Shown piece by piece: positions 37,143-45,081 of a stretch of DNA of 64,000 nucleotides (position 1 is the stretch's first letter; each line of letters begins with the position of its first letter). A program made the position numbers and the translations under genes. A model generated the notes under the pieces. It saw only the letters and a program-made list of their open reading frames with translations, did no database searches and was not told where the DNA came from. Origin of the DNA: Candidatus Melainabacteria bacterium (GTDB taxonomy: Bacteria > Cyanobacteriota > Vampirovibrionia > Obscuribacterales > Obscuribacteraceae); the NCBI GenBank assembly GCA_016212515.1, contig JACRFZ010000092.1:1-64000 (forward strand), read 5' to 3'.

Positions 37143-38926
37143 CGGGAATTCACCATAAGCAAGTGCTCTACAACTGGTCCAAGAGAGAGCGCCGGAACAA
37201 AGGTCAGACCGCCAAAAACAAGCACCACACCCACTAGCAACGCCGCAAACAGAGGGGTATCAGTAGGCATGGTACCGTTTCCGGCCGGCACACGTTTCTT
37301 CCCTACCAGGGCACCGGCCAGGGCCAGCACCGGCACGGCCAGCCAATAGCGAGCAAGAAACATGGCCGTTCCCAGGGAAAAGTTGTAGAAGGGAGAATTA
37401 CCGCTCAGACCGCCAAAGGCACTACCGTTATTGTTTCCGGCAGAGGAAAAGGCATAGAGTATTTCACTGAAGGCGTGGGGCCCGGTGTTGAACACTGCGC
37501 CCTGCCCGACGGGTAAACTCACAGCCAGCGCCGTTCCCAGCAGTACCACCAGGGGAGGGATGAGGATAACAAGAGAGCACATCTTCATCTCGAAACTCTC
37601 AATCTTCTTACCAAGATACTCAGGGGTGCGACCCACCATCAAGCCCGCAATAAAGACGGTTATCAGCGCAAAGACCAGCATGCCGTAGAGCCCGCAGCCC
37701 ACGCCGCCGAACACAACCTCACCTAGTTGCATGAGGAACATCGGCACAAGCCCACCCAGAGCGCTCATGGAATCATGCATGGAGTTGACGGAGCCATTGG
37801 AAGCAGCCGTGGTTGCCACCGCCCAGAGCACCGAGTTAACCACACCGAAGCGCACCTCCTTGCCTTCCATATTGGCAGGCAGGGCCAGGCCGTTCCCATC
37901 TATCAGATTCCAGGCAGGGTTCTGCCAACTACCGGAATTTTCCGCCCAAAAGCAGGTGCCCAGTGCAACTACGAAAATAGCCGTCATGGATAAGAGCAAT
38001 ACATGGCCCTGACGAGGCTGGGCTACCATCACCCCAAAGGTATGGCAGAGACCTGCCGGGATAAGCAAAATAGCCAGCAGCTGCACAAGATTTGACAGGG
38101 GAGTGGGGTTCTCTAGAGGATGGCTGGAATTGACATTATAGAAACCACCACCATTAGTACCAAGCTGCTTAATAGCCACCTGGGAGGCAACCGGTCCTAA
38201 CGCCAATTTCACCTTAGCCGATTCGACAGACTGGTTCTTCCCATCAGCGGCGCCCGACGAAAGGGCGGCAGTCTCCAGCGGTTCATAGACTGCATAGGAT
38301 GCCAGGGTCTGCGGGCATCCCTGGCCAACGAGAAAGACGGCCAGAGCCAGGGAAAGCGGCAAAAGAATATAGATTACCGAGCGACAAAGATCGACGAAAA
38401 AATTCCCCAGATAGCCGTCTTGTACATCTTGCCGCACAAAAGCTCGAATAAAAGCAACAAGAACAGCCATACCGGTTGACGCCGAAAGAAAGTTCTGAAC
38501 GGTCAGGGCCAGCATCTGAGTGCCATAGCTGAGAGTGGTCTCACCGCCGTAGTTTTGCCAGTTAGTGTTGCTTGCAAAGCTGACGGCTGTGTTGAAGGCC
38601 AGATCTGCCGGCACCGCCGCTAAAGCCTCTGGATTGAAAGGCAACAGATTCTGAGCCCTCTGCAGCAAATAAACGAGAATCATGCCCAGGGCATTGAAGA
38701 TAAGCATGGCGCAGGCATACTGGCTCCAATTCATCTCCCGGGTCGGCACAACGCGGCACAGCTTGTATAGCAGACCCTCGAATTTGTAAATCACCGAACC
38801 CTCAGGGGCAAAACGACCTTCGTAAACAGCCGCCATATATCTTCCCAGGGGCATGCACAAAAGCGCCAGCAGAACAATATATGCGGCTATTTGAAGTAGC
38901 GAAGAAGAGTAGTCGGCAGAGCTCAT
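37139..38926 (-). CDS. kdpA: K+-transporting ATPase subunit KdpA
   Basis: The potassium-binding channel-like subunit, 595 residues with ten or so membrane helices. The selectivity-filter regions are recognisable, for example [20 protein letters not shown] and [12 protein letters not shown], and near the C-terminus [14 protein letters not shown]. Its start overlaps the kdpF stop (ATGA), and its stop overlaps the kdpB start. Confidence 0.96.
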   Translation of the reverse strand: MSSADYSSSLLQIAAYIVLLALLCMPLGRYMAAVYEGRFAPEGSVIYKFEGLLYKLCRVVPTREMNWSQYACAMLIFNALGMILVYLLQRAQNLLPFNPEALAAVPADLAFNTAVSFASNTNWQNYGGETTLSYGTQMLALTVQNFLSASTGMAVLVAFIRAFVRQDVQDGYLGNFFVDLCRSVIYILLPLSLALAVFLVGQGCPQTLASYAVYEPLETAALSSGAADGKNQSVESAKVKLALGPVASQVAIKQLGTNGGGFYNVNSSHPLENPTPLSNLVQLLAILLIPAGLCHTFGVMVAQPRQGHVLLLSMTAIFVVALGTCFWAENSGSWQNPAWNLIDGNGLALPANMEGKEVRFGVVNSVLWAVATTAASNGSVNSMHDSMSALGGLVPMFLMQLGEVVFGGVGCGLYGMLVFALITVFIAGLMVGRTPEYLGKKIESFEMKMCSLVILIPPLVVLLGTALAVSLPVGQGAVFNTGPHAFSEILYAFSSAGNNNGSAFGGLSGNSPFYNFSLGTAMFLARYWLAVPVLALAGALVGKKRVPAGNGTMPTDTPLFAALLVGVVLVFGGLTFVPALSLGPVVEHLLMVNSR

Positions 38927-39015
38927 GAAAATCGCTCAGGCAAAAGAAGGGCCACCAGAAGGTAGAGCATCAGTACCAGCGCCACAAACGCGCTGACGTT
39001 ATAAATCACACTCAT
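38923..39015 (-). CDS. kdpF: KdpF, small subunit of the K+ ATPase
   Basis: A 30-residue, almost wholly hydrophobic peptide: a Met-Ser start, one membrane helix with FVALVLMLYLLVALLL, ending PERFS. Length, composition and position directly before kdpA match KdpF, the lipid-like subunit that stabilises KdpFABC. Its TGA overlaps the kdpA ATG by four bases. It is too short for usual gene finders and completes a kdpFABCDE operon. Confidence 0.88.
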   Translation of the reverse strand: MSVIYNVSAFVALVLMLYLLVALLLPERFS

Positions 39016-39040
39016 GACCCACCATGATCATTGCCATTCA

Positions 39041-39060
39041 GCGAGCCTTTAGGCGCTCGC
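39041..39060 (-). promoter_or_regulatory. Leader hairpin of the kdp transcript
   Basis: GCGAGC (39041-39046) pairs perfectly with GCTCGC (39055-39060) around an 8-base loop, 26 bases upstream of the kdpF start. It would sit in the 5' leader of the kdp mRNA. I did not recognise a known riboswitch, including the cyclic-di-AMP type. Confidence 0.4.
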
Positions 39061-39414
39061 ACAAAATAACAAGAAGGAAACTACTGAGCCAGAGCCCGGC
39101 AAATAGAAAACTGCTATAAAGATCAAACAAAGCCGGACACCCTGACAACCGCGGGCAATCGAGTACAGCCAGTCACTCTTGCGCCCATCCATATCAAACA
39201 CCCGCTCCAATCAAGATGGCGTAAAAAATACCCCTGCCGGTATCAAAAAATCATCAAGAACCTGTCTGGAAAGAGGCATGAGGGCGGCATCCTTATAGAT
39301 GAATGGCGGACAAATCAGGCTGTTTCAATAAGATCCGCATGAGACCGCAAGAAACGCCACAGGCTCACAAAACCATCCGACTGGAGCGCCTTTCCTGACT
39401 GCAAAAGGGCAACA

Positions 39415-39471
39415 TCTTGACGCAAATTTGATGTCAAACGAGCCGTCATTAATGCCTTCTTGACGCAAATT
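39415..39471 (+). repeat. Two direct copies of a 14-base element
   Basis: TCTTGACGCAAATT occurs at 39415-39428 and again at 39458-39471, start to start 43 bases, about four helical turns. TTTGATGTCAAA, an imperfect palindrome, overlaps the first copy. The spacing on one DNA face suggests binding sites for one regulator, serving kdp, the gene at 39507, or both. Confidence 0.55.
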
Positions 39472-39506
39472 GATCGTTAATTGACCATGTGAACCGGAGT
39501 TTTGCC

Positions 39507-39788
39507 ATGGGTCTTTGCTTAATTCTTTTACTTTGCGCCATTTCTTGGATCGGCGGCAAGCTGCTTGACAGACTATTTGAGACTGTAGCAGCGCGCCTGG
39601 CTAAGAAGGAAGATATACACTCATCAGCACTTACCACAGGGCAATCTAACGTTATAATTTTGCCGATCACCTGGCGGGTCTCGGACGCACCGCAATATGA
39701 CGTATCAGTCAACTCAAATGCGAAGGAAGAGAAAGCGAATATCAAAGTCCTGCCGGCCTCTCAAAATCAAAAACAAGGCAGACTCTAA
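39507..39788 (+). CDS. Small membrane-anchored hypothetical protein
   Basis: 93 residues with one N-terminal hydrophobic helix (about 2-16) and a soluble tail. I chose ATG 39507, which has GGAG eight bases upstream, over the GTG at 39489. Function is unknown. It is divergent from kdp and 52 bases ahead of the next gene. Confidence 0.55.
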   Translation: MGLCLILLLCAISWIGGKLLDRLFETVAARLAKKEDIHSSALTTGQSNVIILPITWRVSDAPQYDVSVNSNAKEEKANIKVLPASQNQKQGRL

Positions 39789-39840
39789 GCAATAGATCAC
39801 TAGCTCACACCCAGGAAAATCAAACTAAAGGGAGATATAA

Positions 39841-40836
39841 ATGTCCGCTAAATTGAGCCGAAACCTGATTACCGTCGCTTGCGCCGCGTCGATTGCAGGA
39901 TGGCTACCCGCTTCAGCAGCCGGCCAGAGCGCCAGCGGAGTCAACACCGTCGATGTACCCAGGCAGATCCTGAAAAGCGGCATCAATCTAAGTAACGCCA
40001 GCCTTTCTCCCAACAGCCAGCAACTGGCGGATCAACTCAATCTCACCCCCATTCTCGTAAGAATCCAGGAGCTGCGCGCCATCACCGCCTCCCAGAAGGG
40101 TGAAACCAGTCTGGAGGCTCTCTCCAACCGCATCTCCTTGCAAGAGGCACTGGAAACCGCCCGCAGTATCCTGCTACAAACCGCTTTTGAAGCCGATTTT
40201 GTCACTTCCGAAATTCAGGCCGAGCAGAATGTCTACGCCTCCGTTCTCTCCACCTTTCAGAGCAATCGCGACAAAATCGTAGCCCGCACCAATGCCGCCA
40301 GCTTCATCACAAACGGCATACTGTGGGCGGTTTCTTGCGGTCTGGCCATTCCCACCTATAAGTATCCCGGCTATTCCGTACAATCGGGCATTACCGGCGT
40401 TATCGCCGGAATTGTCCCCTCCGTAGCCTCCATGTACGCCCTCAAGGCCTATGAAGGGCGGCATAAGACCTCGGAACAAGAGCCCAACATGCTTGCCAAA
40501 ATCTTCGACTATCCTACCAATCCGGAAATAGACTATCCGGCTTCCATCTGGAAGTTTCTCACAACTGTGCCCGCCAGCGACGGCGGCACACGTACCCGCA
40601 AGGACCAGCTTATCGACCGCTGGATCAGCGACAAAAACATCCCCGGCTTCACCGATTCCAAGTCAAAGAAACAGCTTGATGCCATAACTGCTTCCTTTTC
40701 TCAAAAGAAGGGGCTCTGCATAGACAACCTGAACGCCAGGCTGGTAATGCTTGAACAGTTGGAAGGGGAAGTGATGAAGCTGAAGCGCCTGCTACTGGAA
40801 CTTTCCATGGTCGTCAACGGCAGCAAGACCATCTAG
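39841..40836 (+). CDS. Secreted hypothetical protein with coiled coil and membrane helices
   Basis: 331 residues: signal peptide (about 8-27, ending ASAAGQ), an alpha-helical, coiled-coil-like part (60-150), two hydrophobic segments near 155-200 that may be membrane helices, and a helical C-terminal part with a heptad-like stretch (295-325). GGGAG precedes ATG 39841. No family is recognised; the layout suggests an inner-membrane or envelope protein with periplasmic helices. Confidence 0.65.
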   Translation: MSAKLSRNLITVACAASIAGWLPASAAGQSASGVNTVDVPRQILKSGINLSNASLSPNSQQLADQLNLTPILVRIQELRAITASQKGETSLEALSNRISLQEALETARSILLQTAFEADFVTSEIQAEQNVYASVLSTFQSNRDKIVARTNAASFITNGILWAVSCGLAIPTYKYPGYSVQSGITGVIAGIVPSVASMYALKAYEGRHKTSEQEPNMLAKIFDYPTNPEIDYPASIWKFLTTVPASDGGTRTRKDQLIDRWISDKNIPGFTDSKSKKQLDAITASFSQKKGLCIDNLNARLVMLEQLEGEVMKLKRLLLELSMVVNGSKTI

Positions 40837-41261
40837 CCGAAGCAGTTAGGTTTGGCAATTTTTCAGGTTTGCCTAGCTGCGCCAACCGGGGCCGCATAAC
40901 TGTTTTTCCGGGGAGACTGCCGTTTGCAAGAACGAAACCGCCTCCCCTGCCTGGCTTCAAGAGCCGGTCCGGGGCATTGTCAGTGCACCCAAGCAGTTCA
41001 TTAGCGCAAGTTTAATTAACACCCTTACAACTAAATCCCCAGGCACTGGTTCCCTGGGGTGCCGGTGGCTAAGGTAGAGGAGTCATTCTCGCCCTATCTC
41101 ATAAGGACCCTTAAGCTCCCTTTAAACCCACCAACCAGCTCATCAGTAGAGATAAAGCCGTGCAAGCAGCCCAGAGAAGCTGTGAGCTGGTAATCATCCC
41201 TTTGAGAGCGGCAATGACAAACAACCACAACAGCGTAATGCTCAAAACTAAGGAGGCAAGT
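40837..41261. other. Non-coding stretch with two hairpins
   Basis: A hairpin with arms GCAGTTAGG (40842-40850) and CCTAGCTGC (40872-40880) follows the previous stop and may terminate without a T-run. A second hairpin (CCCCAGG/CCTGGGG) lies at about 41037-41060. No gene was found; the second half is probably the promoter and long leader of the gene at 41422. Confidence 0.5.
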
Positions 41262-41306
41262 ATGTTCCTTCAGTTGGCAAAGACGCGGCACGGTGCTGTC
41301 TTCTAG
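41262..41306 (+). CDS. 14-residue leader peptide
   Basis: A tiny frame starting at ATG 41262 with an unusually strong ribosome site (AGGAGG at 41251-41256), encoding MFLQLAKTRHGAVF. Such a site before so short a frame, directly upstream of a folded leader, is typical of leader peptides used in attenuation or translational control. It is not enriched for one amino acid, so the sensed signal cannot be guessed. Confidence 0.5.
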   Translation: MFLQLAKTRHGAVF

Positions 41307-41320
41307 CACTTTACCGCGCC

Positions 41321-41384
41321 GGTCGAAAATCATGTCAGCGCTTTTGAAAAGCGTTCACAGCCGGACACTGTGAGGTTTTCGACC
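41321..41384 (+). promoter_or_regulatory. Three-way-junction RNA leader
   Basis: P1: GGTCGAAAA (41321-41329) with TTTTCGACC (41376-41384), nine perfect pairs. P2: a perfect hairpin at 41339-41353 (CGCTTTTGAAAAGCG). P3: CACAG (41356-41360) with CTGTG (41368-41372). Together they form a compact junction between the leader peptide and the ribosome site of the gene at 41422. I do not recognise it as a known riboswitch class. Confidence 0.55.
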
Positions 41385-41391
41385 AAAGCTC

Positions 41392-41421
41392 GGTGGAGTG
41401 CTTCCAAAGGAGCACCTCACC
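41392..41421 (+). promoter_or_regulatory. Hairpin around the ribosome site of the gene at 41422
   Basis: GGTGGAGTGCT (41392-41402) pairs with AGCACCTCACC (41411-41421) with one G-U pair and one A-C mismatch. The ribosome site AAAGGA is held in or next to the eight-base loop and the start codon follows immediately. This would control translation directly. Confidence 0.5.
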
Positions 41422-41667
41422 ATGTCCAATTCCTATCGCAAGAACCCCTTCATCGGCAACTGCTCTAACAGCGACAAGCCCGGCAAGGTCAACGCCAACC
41501 GCACCCTGCGCACCCACGTGCGTCAGGCTCTGCGCACCTGCGTCGACTTTGAGAATCTGCTTCTCCCCGCCCTGCGCGAGGTGAGCAATGTCTGGGACTT
41601 CCCCAAGGACGGCAAGCACCGCCTCAACACTCGCGGTCCCAACTTCCGCAAGTGGATGCGCAAGTAG
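41422..41667 (+). CDS. Small basic protein of unknown function
   Basis: 81 residues, rich in Arg, Lys and Asn, with an SYRKNPFIGN start, a central ANRTLRTHVRQAL helix, a SNVWDFPKDGKHR segment and a C-terminal KWMRK. I recall small basic proteins with this start/middle/end pattern in several bacteria and phages, all without known function; that is memory, not a search. Nucleic-acid binding is plausible from charge. All lysines use AAG and most codons end in C or G, as in the unit at 876-3991. ATG 41422 follows AAAGGAG. Confidence 0.75.
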   Translation: MSNSYRKNPFIGNCSNSDKPGKVNANRTLRTHVRQALRTCVDFENLLLPALREVSNVWDFPKDGKHRLNTRGPNFRKWMRK

Positions 41668-41746
41668 TCGTTGCCGCTCCCTTTCGGGAGTAGTTAACGG
41701 CTGCCTCTGCCTGTCGATGAAGGACCCAACAAGAACATAAACACTG

Positions 41747-41792
41747 GCTTCGTACCGGATGGCGCAATCCGCCGGTACGAAGTCTTTTTTCT
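41747..41792 (+). terminator. Strong Rho-independent terminator
   Basis: CTTCGTACCGG pairs perfectly with CCGGTACGAAG (11 bp) and is followed by TCTTTTTTCT. It ends the gene at 41422. A smaller GCTCCC/GGGAG hairpin lies just after the stop codon. Confidence 0.92.
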
Positions 41793-41907
41793 AATTCTGA
41801 GGACTCAAATTTTTCGCACACTTTACTATTTGCTTTAGTATTGCGTGGGATATTTTTTTGGAAATACTTGGGGCAAAGGCGAAATCATTGAGAAAATCGC
41901 ACCGCAA

Positions 41908-41953
41908 AGAAAAAGCCCTGGGAACTGAAGAAAATATTCTCCAGCTCCCGGGG
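41908..41953 (-). terminator. Rho-independent terminator (minus strand)
   Basis: A stem of about 13 bp with two G-U pairs (CCCTGGGAACTGAAG at 41916-41930 with CTCCAGCTCCCGGG), followed on the minus strand by CTTTTTC. It serves the gene at 41974-42135. Between the two terminators lies a TTTAGTAT motif at about 41833. Confidence 0.8.
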
Positions 41954-41973
41954 AACACTTGCTGATTTCTCAG

Positions 41974-42135
41974 TTATTTACACGTGCTCGTGGAAACAGG
42001 AGTCTTGTCTTTTTTCTCTTTCTTGCCACCGTCTTTAATACCGGAGAACTCCAGCACAAAAGCAAAGATGATGATCAAAAGCCAGAGCAGAAAAGGAACC
42101 ATAGTTTCGAAGAAGTACTTCTTGAATCTTTCCAT
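41974..42135 (-). CDS. 53-residue membrane protein
   Basis: One membrane helix (about residues 11-31) followed by a Lys-rich tail with GGKKEKKDK. ATG 42135 is preceded by GAG at the right distance; the longer in-frame start at 42234 is less likely. It has its own terminator. Function is unknown. Confidence 0.55.
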   Translation of the reverse strand: MERFKKYFFETMVPFLLWLLIIIFAFVLEFSGIKDGGKKEKKDKTPVSTSTCK

Positions 42136-42252
42136 GTTTATCTCGTTAGGGCTTTGGTGGATGGTGACTGAGCCGACTGAAAACAAAAGAACATGCACCG
42201 GCAACGGAAGCGAAAAGCAAGCCTTACCGGGCATAGGTAGAGAACTAAGGCG

Positions 42253-42654
42253 TCATTCAGTTTCGGCAGACTCTATGACAAGCAGGTCGACGCTTTCGTA
42301 TCTGGTACCGGCACCGAGACTTTCGCTCAGACGCTCCAGAGCATGCATGGCAGCCTGACTGAGCACCCAGTGAGTGGTGACGCGGGGAATCACAAGGCGA
42401 CGGGCACCGGCCGGAAAAGCCAGATAAAACTGATGCTCTTCCTCTACGACCGGAATAATTTGCCACTGGCGCCCGACAAAACTGTGGATGGTCTTATCGA
42501 TGACTTCCTGGCTGGGTTGAAAAATGGCCGGGATGGTGAGAATGCAAAGCCCATGGTCTCGGTAAGCATCGGTCAGCTTTGAGAGCCAGTAAGTGATGAG
42601 CACATCGGCGCTCTTACCGATGAAGTTCAGTTCATTGGGGGTTGGAATAATCAC
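42253..42654 (-). CDS. Hypothetical cytoplasmic protein
   Basis: 133 residues from GTG 42654, which has GGAG upstream; the frame extends to TTG 42696 without better support. Mixed alpha/beta protein with an IPTPNELNFIGKSADVLITYWL start. No family is recognised. Downstream, the small membrane-protein gene follows 118 bases later on the same strand. Confidence 0.6.
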   Translation of the reverse strand: MIIPTPNELNFIGKSADVLITYWLSKLTDAYRDHGLCILTIPAIFQPSQEVIDKTIHSFVGRQWQIIPVVEEEHQFYLAFPAGARRLVIPRVTTHWVLSQAAMHALERLSESLGAGTRYESVDLLVIESAETE

Positions 42655-43062
42655 AAGATTTCTCCAAGATTGGTGATTGAAAGCCAGAGCAAGCAAGAAT
42701 GCGGCCCTAACCAGTGCCTGATGAACAAGACTGGAGCGGGACTGAAGGCGGTAAATCTGACTGTCTCTGGTAAAAACCTGAAAATGAATTGGGAAAGAAA
42801 AACAGTTAGTCTTAGCAGTCTAAGTAAGCCGAAAACAATAGGACGAGCTTATTAAGCTCTCAGCCTCAAGGTCTGGCGGCAAACCAGTGCTGGCACTGCC
42901 ACGAGCGTCCCAACCAAGCGGGCGGAAGCGGCCCTGAGGCACCCTAAATTAAGGCGCCTGTATTTGTCGGCTGCCCAAAATCTGCCATAACAATTGCGTA
43001 TAGTCTTGCCCATAACCTCCTTATCTTCAGCCCTTTTACATGGGAGCCGGGCAAAGCCCTCA
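42655..43062. other. Divergent intergenic region
   Basis: No gene is seen. A TATAGT box at 42999-43004 lies 59 bases before the gene at 43063 and could be a -10 element, but no good -35 box is at 16-18 bases. Confidence 0.45.
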
Positions 43063-44163
43063 ATGGACAAGACCGAAAACAAAGCGGTGGATGGAAAAAA
43101 CGGGGACAACTTCTTCCGGCAGTCTTACGATGCCCTTTTGCAGGAAGCCCTGGATAGACCGCTCTTGACGGTCTCCTGCGCCGCCCTGGCTGTAGGCACA
43201 GTGCTTGTCACCAGAGGGAAGCTGGCCACCCTCACCAGAGGCAGTGCCATGGGCGAAACCGGGCTGACTGCCTCTGAGCTGGCCAACCTCAGCGCACCCG
43301 GTGTGGATTTACTGGGGGCAAGCCGAAAGCACATGCCGGAAGCGCTTAAATTTGCCGAGCAGCACCTGGGGCAGGTCAGCGAGGCTCGCCTCATTCACCT
43401 GGCCGACCGCACCGGCATAGGCTTAAAACACCTGGACGGGGGCGCCACCATGCTCTTCCCCGAGAAGTTGAGCCGGGGCTCGGTGAAGGCGGTTTCGCAA
43501 GCCCGGGACGGGCAGATCTCGCTCTTTCTAAGCGATAAAACAACCCTGCATCTATCCCCACAACAGCTTCGTTTGACGGTACCCGGCAAGTTAACCGTGC
43601 AGCAAGAAGGTGCCACGCTCTCGGCCCTCACCGGCAGGGGTCAATCCATCAAGATCACAAACCCGGAAGGAAGGCTCTGGCAAAGCAGCATCGGCGACAC
43701 AAATTTGAACGCCCGCCACACGCAGATGGTTAAAGTTGAACCCGGCTTATCGCTCAATACGGCCTTTATACCGCCAAAGGAAGTGGCCGGACTCTCCACC
43801 AGGGCCCAGGTAGGCGCCTTTCGCGCCGGCAGCATCTACTCCCGTAACCAGATCGGACTGCTCCTGAAAGACGGCACGGCCACGGAAATATCCGGCAGCC
43901 TTTACAGCGGTGCCGCTCGTCCCCAATATTTTCGCCTCACCAAACAAGCCGCAGCCGGCGGTGAAACAGATATCGCCACGCGTCTGAGCGTCACATCTTT
44001 CACACGCAATCGCGCCCCGGAACTGCAAATTAAAAGCCTGAGCGGCAAAGACGAGACCCTTCTTGCCACCACCAGCGATACCGGGCTCAACTTCCTTGTG
44101 CTCAAGCCGCAGCCCGGTCAGGCGGCGACCGCCTTCCGCACCATGAGTGAGTTGCTCAAATAG
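43063..44163 (+). CDS. Hypothetical protein
   Basis: 366 residues from ATG 43063; the frame is open from 42994 but a TATAGT box lies within that part. An N-terminal hydrophobic segment (about 30-48) could be a membrane anchor. The rest is beta-rich with Gly/Thr turns, and the part after residue 120 alternates short strands like a beta-sandwich or propeller. No family is recognised. Confidence 0.6.
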   Translation: MDKTENKAVDGKNGDNFFRQSYDALLQEALDRPLLTVSCAALAVGTVLVTRGKLATLTRGSAMGETGLTASELANLSAPGVDLLGASRKHMPEALKFAEQHLGQVSEARLIHLADRTGIGLKHLDGGATMLFPEKLSRGSVKAVSQARDGQISLFLSDKTTLHLSPQQLRLTVPGKLTVQQEGATLSALTGRGQSIKITNPEGRLWQSSIGDTNLNARHTQMVKVEPGLSLNTAFIPPKEVAGLSTRAQVGAFRAGSIYSRNQIGLLLKDGTATEISGSLYSGAARPQYFRLTKQAAAGGETDIATRLSVTSFTRNRAPELQIKSLSGKDETLLATTSDTGLNFLVLKPQPGQAATAFRTMSELLK

Positions 44164-44189
44164 CCCCGGACGGTCAGATAGTTGGAAGA

Positions 44190-44229
44190 GACAGCGGGGG
44201 CTCTTTTGTGCGCAAATCGAGCCCCGGGC
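44190..44229. terminator. Hairpin between convergent genes
   Basis: GGGGCTC (44197-44203) pairs with GAGCCCC (44219-44225). The loop contains four T but there is no T-run after the stem on either side. It may separate the convergent transcripts. Confidence 0.4.
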
Positions 44230-44231
44230 TA

Positions 44232-44999
44232 CTAGCAAGCCTGGATGGGCCACTCCACTGTCTCAATACCTTCCACAAAGTGCAAAAGTGGCTCACCGGA
44301 AAGTTCTAAGCCCAGGGGAGCGGTCATGGTGTTCACTTGGAAGTCGGCCACGGCAGCTTGCAGGGGCCAGGGCTTATGGTGGATGTCGCCTCGATAAACC
44401 TGGGAGAAGTGGGTAGTAAAAAGACAATAGCGTTCCGTCAGGAAGTGATCGAGACTGCCGGGTGCACTTCTGTAAACCGGTCCCACAGCTTTATAGCGAG
44501 CCCTCAGGCAGGGAGCGGCAACCTTTTCAGAAGCCTCCTTGCGAAGCGACTGGTAATGAAAATAGCCGTCCGCGCCTTGCTTGATGCGCATTTCGGCATT
44601 GAAGTAAGGCAAATGATAAGCCGTGCGCGCCACCCAAACCGCCACCGGATTGCCGGCATCCAGGCTGAAAAAGTACACTCCGGGCTTACCTTTGTAGCGC
44701 ACATAGGTACGCACATTGAGTTCCGGGAAGGTGGAGAGCCAGGGCATGTTCGGGCAGTAACGCGGGCTGACATCCTCCATCAAAAAGGGCACCACGCCTA
44801 TATAAGCCCGTCCTTCAAAAAGGTCCATTTCAAAACAGGGCGGCAAAATTTTGCGCATGCTCTCTAAAGGCACGCACCAGTGCGCAAAGAGCAAATTAGA
44901 CCAGGTCTGGTTCATAACCCAGGGCCCGGCTGCAAGCGGAAAGGGCCTATGTTCGGTTTCTACAAGCGTGGCGGCGAACTTGGCAAACAACAAGCTCAT
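44232..44999 (-). CDS. DUF2071 (YqjF-like) protein
   Basis: 255 residues with the pattern of the YqjF/DUF2071 family, which has an acetoacetate-decarboxylase-like fold. Seen: the early WSNLLFAHWCVPLESMRKILP block, GVVPFLMEDV, FPELNVRTYVRY, GVYFFSLDA and an LTERYCLF segment near the end. The biochemical role of the family is not settled. No signal peptide. Confidence 0.82.
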   Translation of the reverse strand: MSLLFAKFAATLVETEHRPFPLAAGPWVMNQTWSNLLFAHWCVPLESMRKILPPCFEMDLFEGRAYIGVVPFLMEDVSPRYCPNMPWLSTFPELNVRTYVRYKGKPGVYFFSLDAGNPVAVWVARTAYHLPYFNAEMRIKQGADGYFHYQSLRKEASEKVAAPCLRARYKAVGPVYRSAPGSLDHFLTERYCLFTTHFSQVYRGDIHHKPWPLQAAVADFQVNTMTAPLGLELSGEPLLHFVEGIETVEWPIQAC

Positions 45000-45081
45000 C
45001 TAATCCCTCCCGGCCCATGTCGCCGCTACCGATGCCGGCTATAAAATGATAGCGGCAAAAGATGCGGCACACTCCAGAATT

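Larger units (their letters stand above)
39016..39506. other. Divergent regulatory region upstream of kdp
   Basis: 491 bases between kdpF (minus) and a small plus-strand gene. It contains the leader hairpin next to kdpF and, at its far end, two copies of TCTTGACGCAAATT. No gene is seen. The kdp promoter must lie here but I could not fix its boxes. Confidence 0.6.
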
